Part shown: one piece after another, positions 18,723 through 27,187 of the stretch
Position numbering within the stretch: position 1 is the stretch's first letter
Layout: each line of letters starts with the position of its first letter
NCBI RefSeq assembly: GCF_014697475.1
Contig: NZ_JACJRV010000001.1
Location: 124,001 to 188,000, forward strand
DNA: 64,000 nt
Direction: 5' to 3'
DNA from: Nostoc sp. FACHB-152
GTDB lineage: Bacteria > Cyanobacteriota > Cyanobacteriia > Cyanobacteriales > Nostocaceae
Notes under the pieces: model-generated
Database searches by the model: none
Seen by the model: only the letters and a program-made list of their open reading frames with translations
What the model was told of the DNA's origin: nothing
Made by a program: the position numbers and the translations under genes

Positions 18723-20791
18723 AACTGACATCAATTAAACTGTGTAACTTTCGCTCTTTTTATGGCAAAACGCCAGAGATAGTTTTAGCAGGGGGAGATA
18801 TTCTCAACACGACGATTATTCATGGCAATAATGGAGCCGGAAAAACCAGTTTACTTAATGCTTTTACATGGGTATTATATGAGAAGTTTAGTGCTGCTTT
18901 TGCTTCAACAGAACAGTTGGTAAATAAACGGGCGATCGCAGAAGCTAAAACCGGGCAATCAGTAGAATGTTGGGTAGAAGTAAACTGGGAGCATGAAGGT
19001 AAACGCTACAACGCCAAACGCCAATGTCGAATATATAAAGATAAAACTGACTTCGACTCACTCAAAACAGAGTTGTTAATGCAAGTTGCTGGGGATGATG
19101 GAAGATGGTATTTCCCGCTTCAGAAACCAGACGAAATCATTGGGCAAATATTACCAGCTAGTTTACATCAATACTTTTTCTTTGATGGTGAAAGAATCGA
19201 AGAAATAGTCCGTTCTGACAAAAAGGCTGAAATTGCGGAAGCTATAAAAATTTTCTTAGGTGTGGAGGTTATTAACCGTTCCATCAAACATCTAGGCGAA
19301 GCCAAAAAAAGTTTAGAGAATGAATTAAAAGCCATCGGTGACTCAGAAATTAAAAAGCTTTTAAAAGAACAAGAAAAGCTAGAACAAGAAATTGAAACTA
19401 TCAACACGAGACAGACAGAAATCAAGCAAGAGTTAGAATATCAACAAACATTTAAAAAAGAAACAGGTAATCGGTTGCGTGAACTTAGCGCAGCTAAAGA
19501 ACTGCAAGAAAGGCGACAAGAATTAGAAAATCAAAAAACATCCAATCAAGAATCACTGCGTCAAACCAAAGAAGCATTAAAGAAAATTATTTCGGCGCGT
19601 GGTTATACAGTTTTGCTATCAGAGACAACAACTCAATTTCGGACAATTCTCCATGATTTAAAACAACGTGGCGAATTAACCTCTGGCATTTCACGAGAAT
19701 TTATTAACGAATTGCTCAAAGGTAAACGCTGTATTTGTGGTGCAGAATTACATGAAGGTAATCATGCTCATATTAATGTTAGTCTCTGGTTGAATCAAGC
19801 AGGTTCCTCGGCTGTAGAAGAAACAGCAATTCGTATGAGCGCGCAAGTAGACGAAATTGATAAACAAGCAGTGGCTTTTTGGGAAGAAGTAGACAGAGAA
19901 CAAGCCAGAATTAATCAGTTACGCCAAAATATTTCTCAAATTGAAAGTGAATTAGATAACATTCATGAACGGTTGCGTAAAGATGCTAATGAAGAAATTA
20001 GCAGTTTGCAAAAACGTTTAGATGAGATTGAAAGTAAAATTGATGAATTAAACAGAGAACAAGGTGCAAATCAGCAGCAAATTTCGCACCTAAAATCTGA
20101 GATTGATGTTTTAGTTAAACAAATAGCCAAGCAGAAACTCAACGAAGAAAAGCAATTACTAGCACAAAGACGCATTAACTCTACCCAAGATGCAATTGAA
20201 AGGTTAACCGAAGTCAGAAACCGTCAAGAAAAGCAGTTTCGTTTGCAGCTAGAAAAGCGATTACAAGAGATATTTACGGCTATATCCTTTGCACCATATC
20301 TGCCAAAAATTAGCGACAAATATGAACTAACTTTAGTAGAAAATACATCAGGTATAGAATCACTGGTTGCAGCTTCCACCGGAGAAAATCAAATTCTCAG
20401 TTTATCTTTTATCGCCAGCATTATAGATAAAGTCCGGGAGTGGAGCGAAAAGCGAAAGATTTTAACTGTACCTAATAGTAGTACTTTTCCTATTGTCATG
20501 GATTCGCCTTTTGGTAGTTTAGATGAAACTTATCGCCGTCGCATCGCACAAACACTGCCTGAATTAGCAAATCAGTTAATAGTTTTAGTAACAAAAACTC
20601 AATGGCGGGGTGAAGTTGAAGCCGAGATGGCTGATAGAATTGGGAGAGAATATGTGCTGGTTTACTATTCTTCAAAACCTGATTGTGAACAAGATTATGT
20701 TGAGTTAGGCGGCGAAAGATATCCTTTAGTGAAGCAAAGCCCTAATGAGTTTGAATACACTGAAGTTATTGCTGTTGAGCGTAATTGGTAG
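18719..20791 (+). CDS. DndD-like AAA/SMC-type ATPase, second copy in the Dnd island
   Basis: 690 residues. N-terminal Walker A IHGNNGAGKTSL around 34-45, long coiled-coil arms (about 200-290 and 375-510) around a central CxC motif (Cys338, Cys340, KRCICGAEL) like a zinc hook, an ABC-signature-like STGENQILSLSF, and C-terminal Walker B FPIVMDSPFGSLD. This is the Rad50/SMC-like layout of DndD, but it differs strongly from the canonical DndD at 27188-29173, which lacks the CxC hook. It is translationally coupled to a 57-residue ORF and followed by a Dnd-associated gene. I infer a role in the phosphorothioate system, possibly in restriction or regulation; this is not shown by the sequence alone. 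Confidence 0.75.
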   Translation: MKLTSIKLCNFRSFYGKTPEIVLAGGDILNTTIIHGNNGAGKTSLLNAFTWVLYEKFSAAFASTEQLVNKRAIAEAKTGQSVECWVEVNWEHEGKRYNAKRQCRIYKDKTDFDSLKTELLMQVAGDDGRWYFPLQKPDEIIGQILPASLHQYFFFDGERIEEIVRSDKKAEIAEAIKIFLGVEVINRSIKHLGEAKKSLENELKAIGDSEIKKLLKEQEKLEQEIETINTRQTEIKQELEYQQTFKKETGNRLRELSAAKELQERRQELENQKTSNQESLRQTKEALKKIISARGYTVLLSETTTQFRTILHDLKQRGELTSGISREFINELLKGKRCICGAELHEGNHAHINVSLWLNQAGSSAVEETAIRMSAQVDEIDKQAVAFWEEVDREQARINQLRQNISQIESELDNIHERLRKDANEEISSLQKRLDEIESKIDELNREQGANQQQISHLKSEIDVLVKQIAKQKLNEEKQLLAQRRINSTQDAIERLTEVRNRQEKQFRLQLEKRLQEIFTAISFAPYLPKISDKYELTLVENTSGIESLVAASTGENQILSLSFIASIIDKVREWSEKRKILTVPNSSTFPIVMDSPFGSLDETYRRRIAQTLPELANQLIVLVTKTQWRGEVEAEMADRIGREYVLVYYSSKPDCEQDYVELGGERYPLVKQSPNEFEYTEVIAVERNW

Positions 20792-20833
20792 GCGCAGAAA
20801 TTTTTGATTAAAGTTAAAAAAAGGGAGTGAATT

Positions 20834-20887
20834 ATGGTTGCGAGTTCAGACCAAAATTATATGTCTCCTCAAGAATATCTAAAATAG
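20834..20887 (+). pseudogene. Uma2 endonuclease gene remnant (first 17 codons)
   Basis: A good ribosome site (GGGAG) and ATG open a frame reading MVASSDQNYMSPQEYLK then TAG. This is the usual N-terminus of Uma2-family restriction-endonuclease-like proteins, abundant in cyanobacteria, whose genes continue for about 190 codons. The body of the gene is missing and unrelated sequence follows, so this is a deletion remnant inside the defence island. Confidence 0.6.
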
Positions 20888-20994
20888 CAAGGATAGTGTG
20901 GGCGATCGCTCTTTTACTGAGTATAAAATGATAGTTAAAAATTAGCTTATTTATACTCTTCTGTTACAATAGCGACAAAGCAATTATCAATATC

Positions 20995-21468
20995 ATGGCA
21001 GAAACAGGCAGAATCAGGGTTGCTAAAGATAAAGCAGAATTAGTTAAAGCGTTAACCTCTTCAGATGGTAGTACAGGGCCTTTTCAAACTTTCGCTGATG
21101 TGATTGTGTTTGCTGCTGCGTTAGGTGCAAAGCATAAAAAGCGCGTACCTTTAGGAGAAATTTCCAAACGAGAACCATCGCCAATTAGATTAGAATATTT
21201 CGCTTCAGTCGGAAATGATGTAGTAATTAAGTTACTGGGAATGACTGAAGTTCAAGATATCAACATTTTATCTATCTATGAGGAAGAATATGAAACTCTA
21301 CGTAATCAAATCTTTGAAGAGTATGCTAACGGTGGACTAGAAATCTTACAAAATGAGTTACGTGGAGCCGTCGATTACTCAGAGAGAATATTATTGTTCC
21401 TCAGTTATGAAAGAACTCATAAAGATGAAAAAGAAGAGGAATTTGATCTTAGCAAATTCCTCTTTTAA
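20995..21468 (+). CDS. Dnd system-associated small protein (dnd_assoc_4-like)
   Basis: 157 residues, acidic at the end (KDEKEEEFDLSKFLF). The opening GRIRVAKDKAELVKAL and the stretch FADVIVFAAALGAKHKKR recall the family annotated as Dnd system-associated protein 4, found only beside phosphorothioation genes; I make this match from memory. No catalytic motif is visible. It lies 200 bases behind the DndD-like ATPase on the same strand, separated by the Uma2 remnant, and converges with the split DGQHR gene. The function of the family is unknown. Confidence 0.65.
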   Translation: MAETGRIRVAKDKAELVKALTSSDGSTGPFQTFADVIVFAAALGAKHKKRVPLGEISKREPSPIRLEYFASVGNDVVIKLLGMTEVQDINILSIYEEEYETLRNQIFEEYANGGLEILQNELRGAVDYSERILLFLSYERTHKDEKEEEFDLSKFLF

Positions 21469-21496
21469 TTAAATTGATATGAATGTTAACAACTAA

Positions 21497-22429
21497 TTAC
21501 ATCCATCCTAAGCTTACTATTGCCATTTTGACTGCATCATTAACAGCATTTGCAGCTGTAGATAATTTATAAGGTTTCTCAGGATTTTTGGGTTTTGGGT
21601 CTATTCTGACCACGTTATCTTTCCAAAGAGGGTTTTCTCGTGACCAATTTATCTGTGAAAGTTGCAATACTCTTTCTTCATTGAAATAGTTATCTGTCGG
21701 GGAGTAACAGTAATGTAACAAACGACCTAAAACTTCCAATCCAACACTAACACCTAAAAGACAATCTTCTTTAAAAGACGCTACTTCATCTTCAGTTAAT
21801 TCTTCCACAGATGTATCAAAGATATACTCTGTATTAATACATTGCGAGAAAAATTGATTGAGACAATTCACTAGAGAATCTGATGTTTCATAGACATCAT
21901 AGTCTCGTAGCTGGTTATTTGGATCGTTAGTAAAAATACAACTTACAAACCTAGCTATGTAGTTAGTTGTATAAATCAGCTTTTGCTTAGTAGCAGGAGA
22001 AGATTTAATTTTTTCTGTCTTTCCTTGAAACATTGGCACTCTTTGTATTAATTCTTTAGTAATGCCAACTCGACCCGAAAATTCTCCAAATGATAATAAC
22101 AATGACTTATCTAATTGTCTGGTTTGTGCCATATCTCTAAAATCTGTCTGACATTGGCGAAAATCCCCTTCTAAAACCAGAGTAATTGGAAAATCATCAT
22201 CGCTAATTAAGTAACTTTCAAGACTTTCTATTAATTCATGAATAGCTCGTTTACGATGTTGTCCATCTGTGATATCTAACTTAACTCCACGACGAATAAC
22301 AACTAGACAAATACCTCGACCGAAGTTAAGAATTGTAACATCTTTTGGATTTACATTCGCAGTTAAAGTTCCTACAATCCAAGGCTTGTCTTTTTTTGCA
22401 CGTTCAACTAAGTAGGTCGTCGTGAATAT
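21497..22429 (-). pseudogene. C-terminal part of a split DGQHR (DndB-like) gene
   Basis: The open frame extends from a TAA at 22430-22432 through 310 codons. It includes KPWIVGTLTANVNPKDV, then ITDGQHRKRAIHELIES (DGQHR at 22253-22267) and a long helical tail. No ATG, GTG or TTG exists upstream of residue MAQTRQ (22132), and starting there would lose the DGQHR motif. The missing N-terminus is at 22490-22816 in the same frame. DndB-like DGQHR proteins bind DNA and regulate dnd genes. As it stands this copy is probably inactive unless the break is bypassed. Confidence 0.8.
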
Positions 22430-22432
22430 TTA

Positions 22433-22489
22433 TCGTCAGGATAAGGCAGGAGGCAAGAGGCAGAAGGCAGAAGAGAAGAGGCTTTTAGC
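22433..22489. repeat. Heptamer-type insert splitting the DGQHR gene
   Basis: A 57-base stretch between two in-frame stops, rich in AGGCAGGAGGCAAGAGGCAG-type heptamer repeats. Both halves of the interrupted gene are in the same frame across it, so the insert keeps phase but brings stop codons. Confidence 0.7.
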
Positions 22490-22816
22490 TTAATTAATCT
22501 TTCGTAACATAGTTAGGTTTTTTCTCACCGACTTACTTATGTATTCTTTAATTTCTTCTGTATGGCCTTTCACTTCTGGGCGATTTTTTCCAGAATCAGG
22601 ATCATTACCTGTGGATGGTTTTGCTTGCAAAAGACCAGAGAAATCACTTGCAGGTACATTGATTTGTAGCATAGTTCGCTTTCCCTGCATGAAAATTAAT
22701 CCAGGATAACAACGCTCACGATGATATTTAGAAAAGAAAGGTTCAATAAAGCTATTAAACTTAGCTTGAATTTCTGGTGAAATATTATTTTCAGCATCCT
22801 GGTTTGTGTTAACCAT
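22490..22816 (-). pseudogene. N-terminal part of the split DGQHR (DndB-like) gene
   Basis: 108 codons from an ATG at 22816. Residues SFIEPFFSKYHRERCYPGLI and LQINVPASDFSGLLQAKPS fit the N-terminal domain of DGQHR proteins, and it ends EEIKEYISKSVRKN followed by eight unrelated residues and a stop. The region EYISKSVRKN corresponds to TYLVERAKKD in the C-terminal part, so both sides of the insert encode a version of the same helix. This suggests recombination rather than a clean insertion. It may still be translated as a short DNA-binding fragment. It lies 110 bases downstream of dndB on the same strand. Confidence 0.75.
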
Positions 22817-22926
22817 AAGAAAACAAATGTATAATTTGAGTTAAGTAGTTAACATACTAAGCTGTTTTTAAGCTATTTGGAATCAGTGAAAACCCTCTGA
22901 AATATAATTGTTAAGCCTGCTGTAAA

Positions 22927-24525
22927 TTATAAGAGTGGTGGGAGTCCGACTTCCTTTGGTTCAACAAATTCACCATTAAAAGCTATTGTTTTGTTTTCCA
23001 CAGTCCTAGCATTAGCTAAAGCCTTACGAAGTTCAGCACGTTCCATTGAATCTTCAATTCCACCCAAAATGTAAATCAATAACTTTGCAGCTAAATCTTT
23101 TCCTGAAACCTGCACTCGCTTTTTATTAGGGTCATACAAAACCCCATACCAAAGAGATTGAGGATATTCCATACCAGTAAAACCGCCTTGCTGGTCAAAC
23201 TTTCGCAACTTCTTAAAAATAGAGGTTAGAGAAAGTCTTTTTTTAAATACTAAAAATCCCAATGCTTGCGCCAAAGCCACTTGCGCCACAGGACGGAAAA
23301 GCATATTTCCTTCACCGCCACTTTTTTCAAAACTAAATCTTCTCAAAACAGGCGTATCTTCATGTTCCAAAATTTTATAACTAGGTAAGCTTGCCAAGTT
23401 ATCAAAAAGTTTGGTGAACTCTGCAATTCCTTGTTCGATTTCTTCATTTTCTGGACGCATGGGAATTAAACCTTTCTCAAAAGGTTTCCAATGGGGAAAC
23501 TTATAACCCAAATATCTTTCTGACATATCTTGCAATGCTTGCAAAGTTGTCAAAACTGTAGAATTAGCTGCTACTGTTGCACTATTCCAATTAACACGAG
23601 GATTTCGATTTGGTTTTTGTTCTAAAAGCGAGTGAGTAACTGCAACTTTTCGCGCCACAATTGCAAAACCATCATCTTCATTTAATTGTGCTAACTGACC
23701 TTTAGTTAAGGGTGCAGCCATTAAGTTGACATGAACAAAAACTGACCTCACCCTTCGCCTTGCTTCGGTGCGAGTTTCTCCAGAATTCACAGCACAAATA
23801 AATTCAATACCAATTTTTTCTTTAGGTAAGCTTTGCAAATAAGCAGGATCTACTTGATATTGGTCTAGCAAATCTGACACTGTGATAAAACTATCATCAG
23901 CCGTTTTTTCTTTTTTATATCGCTGGAGTTTGCCAGTTTTAATTAACTCCATTAAACCCTGAACTCCCATGAGTCGGTGTTGACCATCAAGTGCATAAAT
24001 GGTCACATTCTCTTCAGAAACATTTAGTAAGCCGACCTTACCATCTTTATCTAAAGGAGTAAAATTAGTTGTAGATTTTTTAGCACGTCCTTCTGCGTCC
24101 CATTCAGCCGCTTTGGTGTCATCAACCCAAGGCTGATTAATTACTACTAAGACTGGAGGAAATTTATGATTTTTTCTTGCTGCTAAATACTGAACTAGCG
24201 GTGCTTGGCGTGACCAGTCTAAGGGACGCTGTTGAATTTCATCAATACTATCTGCGTCAATTTCGATATTATCTGTATCTGGGTTGTACTTTTTTTGCAG
24301 CAGAGGTAAACCAGAAGCGAAGTGAACCCGACCCGCAAACCATTCTAGAGTGACAGACCCTACATAAGCTTCTGTACCCCCCATCTCAGTTTTTTGAACG
24401 AGGATTTGGTCTTTTTTTTCTAAAAATTTCTCTAAAAGTAAGGCTAGTACCTGTTTATCCTTGTTTTCTCGTTCTAGGTACTCTCTAGCAATATCAGAAG
24501 TTAGATCGGATGTACTATCTTTCAT
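22927..24525 (-). CDS. dndB: DndB, DGQHR-domain protein of DNA phosphorothioation
   Basis: 532 residues. The signature ALDGQHRLMGVQGL is at 178-191 (DGQHR 180-184), with RRRVRSVFVHVNLMAAPLTK downstream. DndB is not needed for sulfur insertion; in studied systems it represses dnd transcription and tunes modification frequency. The gene is intact and divergent from dndC with a 251-base shared upstream region, a good place for self-regulation. A second, broken DGQHR gene follows it on the same strand. Confidence 0.85.
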   Translation of the reverse strand: MKDSTSDLTSDIAREYLERENKDKQVLALLLEKFLEKKDQILVQKTEMGGTEAYVGSVTLEWFAGRVHFASGLPLLQKKYNPDTDNIEIDADSIDEIQQRPLDWSRQAPLVQYLAARKNHKFPPVLVVINQPWVDDTKAAEWDAEGRAKKSTTNFTPLDKDGKVGLLNVSEENVTIYALDGQHRLMGVQGLMELIKTGKLQRYKKEKTADDSFITVSDLLDQYQVDPAYLQSLPKEKIGIEFICAVNSGETRTEARRRVRSVFVHVNLMAAPLTKGQLAQLNEDDGFAIVARKVAVTHSLLEQKPNRNPRVNWNSATVAANSTVLTTLQALQDMSERYLGYKFPHWKPFEKGLIPMRPENEEIEQGIAEFTKLFDNLASLPSYKILEHEDTPVLRRFSFEKSGGEGNMLFRPVAQVALAQALGFLVFKKRLSLTSIFKKLRKFDQQGGFTGMEYPQSLWYGVLYDPNKKRVQVSGKDLAAKLLIYILGGIEDSMERAELRKALANARTVENKTIAFNGEFVEPKEVGLPPLL

Positions 24526-24681
24526 GTTAGTTTTTGAAAACTTTGTAAAAAATTTAGACTATAAGTGTAAAATTTTTAAAAATTGCAGTAAATATATATA
24601 GAGCTAATCAAATATTTATTGTTGCAAGCAAGCTCATCAAGTTTTGCACCCTAAACTAGAGGAGTTTAGCAAAACAAACTT

Positions 24682-24711
24682 AGCCTACGCGGATTTAATT
24701 CCGTGTGGGCT
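24682..24711. repeat. 12-bp hairpin between dndB and dndC
   Basis: AGCCTACGCGGA (24682-24693) and TCCGTGTGGGCT (24700-24711) pair with two G-U wobbles around a 6-base loop. It lies in the divergent promoter region of dndB and dndC. It resembles dispersed cyanobacterial hairpins, but its position also fits an operator or a 5'-UTR element of dndC. Confidence 0.6.
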
Positions 24712-24776
24712 AGTCTTGCCTGTTTGTTTAGATGTTACGGATGAGGTGACATTCTTGTTTTTAGAGGAAGGGAGAA

Positions 24777-26414
24777 ATGAGTACCGCACAACAGCCAGAA
24801 AATAAAGGTCAGCAGACACGTACTGTATCAGAATTAGTAGAAGATATCCAAGCTCTCACTACTGAAATTCAAGAATTGTATTGTTTAGATGCGATACCTT
24901 GGGTTGTCGGCTATTCGGGCGGAAAAGATAGTACAGCAACTCTACAGCTTGTCTGGAATGCAATATCAGGACTTCCACCAGAAAAGTTAACTAAAGCAAT
25001 ATACGTTATCACTACAGATACACTCGTAGAAAATCCTATCGTTGCTGCTTGGGTACGTAATTCTCTAAAAAAGATGGAATTTGAAGCCCAAGCACAAGGA
25101 TTACCATTTAAACCCCATCTATTACAGCCAGATTTTAAAGAAACATTTTGGGTCGGTTTGATTGGTAAAGGTTATCCAGCACCAAGAGGAAAATTTCGCT
25201 GGTGTACAGAACGTCTTAAAATTAATCCCTCAAATCGCTTTATTCGTGATGTTATCCGCACTAATGGCGAAGCCATTGTTATTTTAGGTACTCGTAAAGC
25301 AGAAAGCACAAGACGCGCCAGCAGAATGAGAAAACTGGAAGCTATGCGGGTACGCGATCGCCTGAGTCCTAACATGAATTTGCCAAACTCTCTAATTTAC
25401 AGCCCTATTGAAGATTGGCAAAATGATGAGGTTTGGATTTATCTCATGCAATGGGAAAATCCTTGGGGATACAGCAATAAAGATTTATTCTCTATGTATC
25501 GAGGTGCTTCTGCTGATAATGAATGTCCTTTAGTTGTTGATACTTCTACACCTAGTTGTGGTAGCTCTCGTTTCGGTTGTTGGGTTTGTACTTTAGTCAG
25601 TCAGGATAAATCTCTGGCGGCGATGATTCAGAATGACGAGGAAAAAGAGTGGATGCAACCTCTACTTGATTTTAGGAAAGAATTAGATGCAGAAGAAACA
25701 CGCGATCGCAGGGATTTCCGCCGCAGAAATGGAGATGTCCAACTGTATGAGCGCAATCTAGAAGGTGAAATATCTATTGAGCCTATTCCTGGCCCTTATT
25801 TAAAAGAAGCGCGAGAAGATTGGCTGAGAAAATTATTAACTGTAGAAAAACAAATCGGTCAAACAGCACCAGAAAATATGCGCGATATCACACTGATAAC
25901 TTTAGAAGAACTTAGTGAAATTCGTCGTATTTGGTTAGAAGAAAGACATGAATTTGATGACAGCTTACCTCGCATTTATGAAGAAGTAACTGGCGAAAAG
26001 TTTAAAGATCCGCGTCCCGGTGCAGACCTTAGCTTATTAGGTAGCGATGAATGGTCGGTTTTAGAAGAAGTTTGTGCTGATGATAGTATGCACTTAGAAC
26101 TGGTGTCAAAACTTTTAAGCACAGAATGGCAATTTCGTAAAAAAACAAAGCGCGTAGGAATATACGAAACTTTAGAAAAATGTTTTAATACTAGTTCGCG
26201 TTCGCCTGAAGAAGCAATTAAAAACGCGCATTTAAAACGGGATTTAAGAGAAGCTGTTAGCCAAGGTGATGTTGCAACAGTTAGAGAAAAAGTCAAACAG
26301 CTAAGTTTGGCAGATTTTGCTGCACCCAATACTCAACGTGAAGCAACCGAACCTGATATTAAGGCCAAAGCTTGGGCAAATAAGAAATTTAAAAATAGAG
26401 AACCTAACCCTTAA
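24777..26414 (+). CDS. dndC: DndC, phosphorothioation PP-loop sulfurtransferase
   Basis: 545 residues. The PP-loop SGGKDST at 47-53 is that of the PAPS-reductase/ATP pyrophosphatase family. Cysteines 250, 261, 268 and 271 (ECPLV, PSCGSSRFGCWVC) are the cluster-binding set that holds 4Fe-4S in DndC. The protein activates the DNA backbone with ATP and passes sulfur to it. A strong GGAAGGGAGA ribosome site precedes the ATG. The stop overlaps the end of the convergent Xre regulator by 4 bases. Confidence 0.94.
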   Translation: MSTAQQPENKGQQTRTVSELVEDIQALTTEIQELYCLDAIPWVVGYSGGKDSTATLQLVWNAISGLPPEKLTKAIYVITTDTLVENPIVAAWVRNSLKKMEFEAQAQGLPFKPHLLQPDFKETFWVGLIGKGYPAPRGKFRWCTERLKINPSNRFIRDVIRTNGEAIVILGTRKAESTRRASRMRKLEAMRVRDRLSPNMNLPNSLIYSPIEDWQNDEVWIYLMQWENPWGYSNKDLFSMYRGASADNECPLVVDTSTPSCGSSRFGCWVCTLVSQDKSLAAMIQNDEEKEWMQPLLDFRKELDAEETRDRRDFRRRNGDVQLYERNLEGEISIEPIPGPYLKEAREDWLRKLLTVEKQIGQTAPENMRDITLITLEELSEIRRIWLEERHEFDDSLPRIYEEVTGEKFKDPRPGADLSLLGSDEWSVLEEVCADDSMHLELVSKLLSTEWQFRKKTKRVGIYETLEKCFNTSSRSPEEAIKNAHLKRDLREAVSQGDVATVREKVKQLSLADFAAPNTQREATEPDIKAKAWANKKFKNREPNP

Positions 26415-26653
26415 ACTGGTTCTTCATCGTCAGCGTCTCCCAAATAAAGCCTGATAAATTCCTCTGCTGCGGCTGGATTAATTTTCTTCAGCGCATCCCG
26501 AATTTCTAGCACTGTATCAGCCACAGGATCTCTAATTTCGTTTACCCAACGGTGAACATTTGGCCGTCCCGTTCCCATTGTCACTGCTAACTTGTTTTGG
26601 CTGATGCCATAGATATCTAACACCTGTTTCAGTGCTTTTCCTGCTTTTCCCAT
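26411..26653 (-). CDS. Xre-type helix-turn-helix regulator
   Basis: 80 residues. LKQVLDIYGISQNKLAVTMG followed by GRPNVHRWVNEIRDPVADTV is a complete Cro/C1-type helix-turn-helix with the recognition helix near residues 28-38; the tail is acidic (DADDEEPV). It is transcribed away from a small gene at 26775, and the 121 bases between them carry two perfect GTTACC-N4-GGTAAC operators that it probably binds. It sits between dndC and dndD, so it is a candidate regulator of the downstream dnd genes. The 3' overlap with dndC is 4 bases. Confidence 0.88.
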   Translation of the reverse strand: MGKAGKALKQVLDIYGISQNKLAVTMGTGRPNVHRWVNEIRDPVADTVLEIRDALKKINPAAAEEFIRLYLGDADDEEPV

Positions 26654-26690
26654 GCCTTTGATTGTGTCAAAGGCTTATGACCTAGTAAAT

Positions 26691-26706
26691 GTTACCGATG
26701 GGTAAC
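26691..26706. promoter_or_regulatory. Operator 1: GTTACC-GATG-GGTAAC
   Basis: A perfect 6-4-6 inverted repeat. It overlaps a likely -35 region (TTACCG, 26692-26697) placed 17 bases before TAAGAT (26715-26720), so occupancy should block rightward transcription. Confidence 0.8.
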
Positions 26707-26726
26707 TAGAGGTGTAAGATAGTTGT

Positions 26727-26742
26727 GTTACCTATCGGTAAC
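26727..26742. promoter_or_regulatory. Operator 2: GTTACC-TATC-GGTAAC
   Basis: A second perfect copy of the same inverted repeat, 36 bases from the first and just downstream of the TAAGAT -10-like box. The same arms with different spacers are strong evidence of a protein-binding site, most simply for the adjacent Xre regulator. Confidence 0.8.
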
Positions 26743-26774
26743 AAAGCATCTCACCAACAAACAGGTAAATTCCA

Positions 26775-27029
26775 ATGACTAAAAGCTTTTTGGCAGATAC
26801 CGTTCCAACTCCTATATCCCTTGGTTTATCTGAACAATCTACAGAAAAAAACCCAGAAAGAGAGTCTGTAAAAGTAGTCATTTATGGTTCTAAAACAGGT
26901 GTCAACAACACAATTTTGACCTTATACAAACTTGGTTTTGCCCAAGTTAATGAATGGAGTCCTTTGTTACCTAGTTCTAAACCTGGTGAAGTGATGAGTA
27001 TATTAACAAGGCATATTATGACGACCTAA
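26775..27029 (+). CDS. Small cyanobacterial protein of unknown function
   Basis: 84 residues. The N-terminal 32 residues look disordered; the rest (SVKVVIYGSKTGVNNTILTLYKLG, here split as VKVVIYGSKTGV and NTILTLYKLGF) ends with LLPSSKPGEVMSILTRHIM. I recall similar small proteins in other cyanobacteria but no function. Its promoter region carries both GTTACC operators, so it is the main expected target of the Xre regulator. It lies 158 bases before dndD on the same strand, with a hairpin between. Confidence 0.65.
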   Translation: MTKSFLADTVPTPISLGLSEQSTEKNPERESVKVVIYGSKTGVNNTILTLYKLGFAQVNEWSPLLPSSKPGEVMSILTRHIMTT

Positions 27030-27084
27030 GTTAAAACGTGGTAACGTGGGCAATGCCAACCTACCTCTGTAGTAAAATCTTATT

Positions 27085-27134
27085 TCTCTGTGTCTCTTTG
27101 GTTGAAAAATCATTTCATTAAGGAGACACAGAGA
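27085..27134. repeat. 12-bp inverted repeat TCTCTGTGTCTC
   Basis: Arms TCTCTGTGTCTC (27085-27096) and GAGACACAGAGA (27123-27134) are perfectly complementary around a 26-base loop. It lies between the small gene and dndD, where it could end the first transcript or be a dispersed repeat. Confidence 0.6.
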
Positions 27135-27158
27135 TAAAAATTGCTGTTATGTAAATTA

Positions 27159-27176
27159 AACCTGTCTACACAGGTT
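27159..27176. repeat. AACCTG hairpin, copy 1
   Basis: AACCTGT-CTAC-ACAGGTT, a perfect 7-4-7 hairpin ending 11 bases before the dndD start codon. A relative with the same 7-4-7 form is at 57972-57989. Its closeness to the start may affect translation of dndD. Confidence 0.6.
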
Positions 27177-27187
27177 GAACATAAATA

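Noticed and set aside
24526-24776. DndB operator of the TACG-N10-CGTA type reported for another bacterium
   Set aside because: The closest sequence is TACG at 24686 and CGTG at 24702 with a 12-base spacer, which is not a match.
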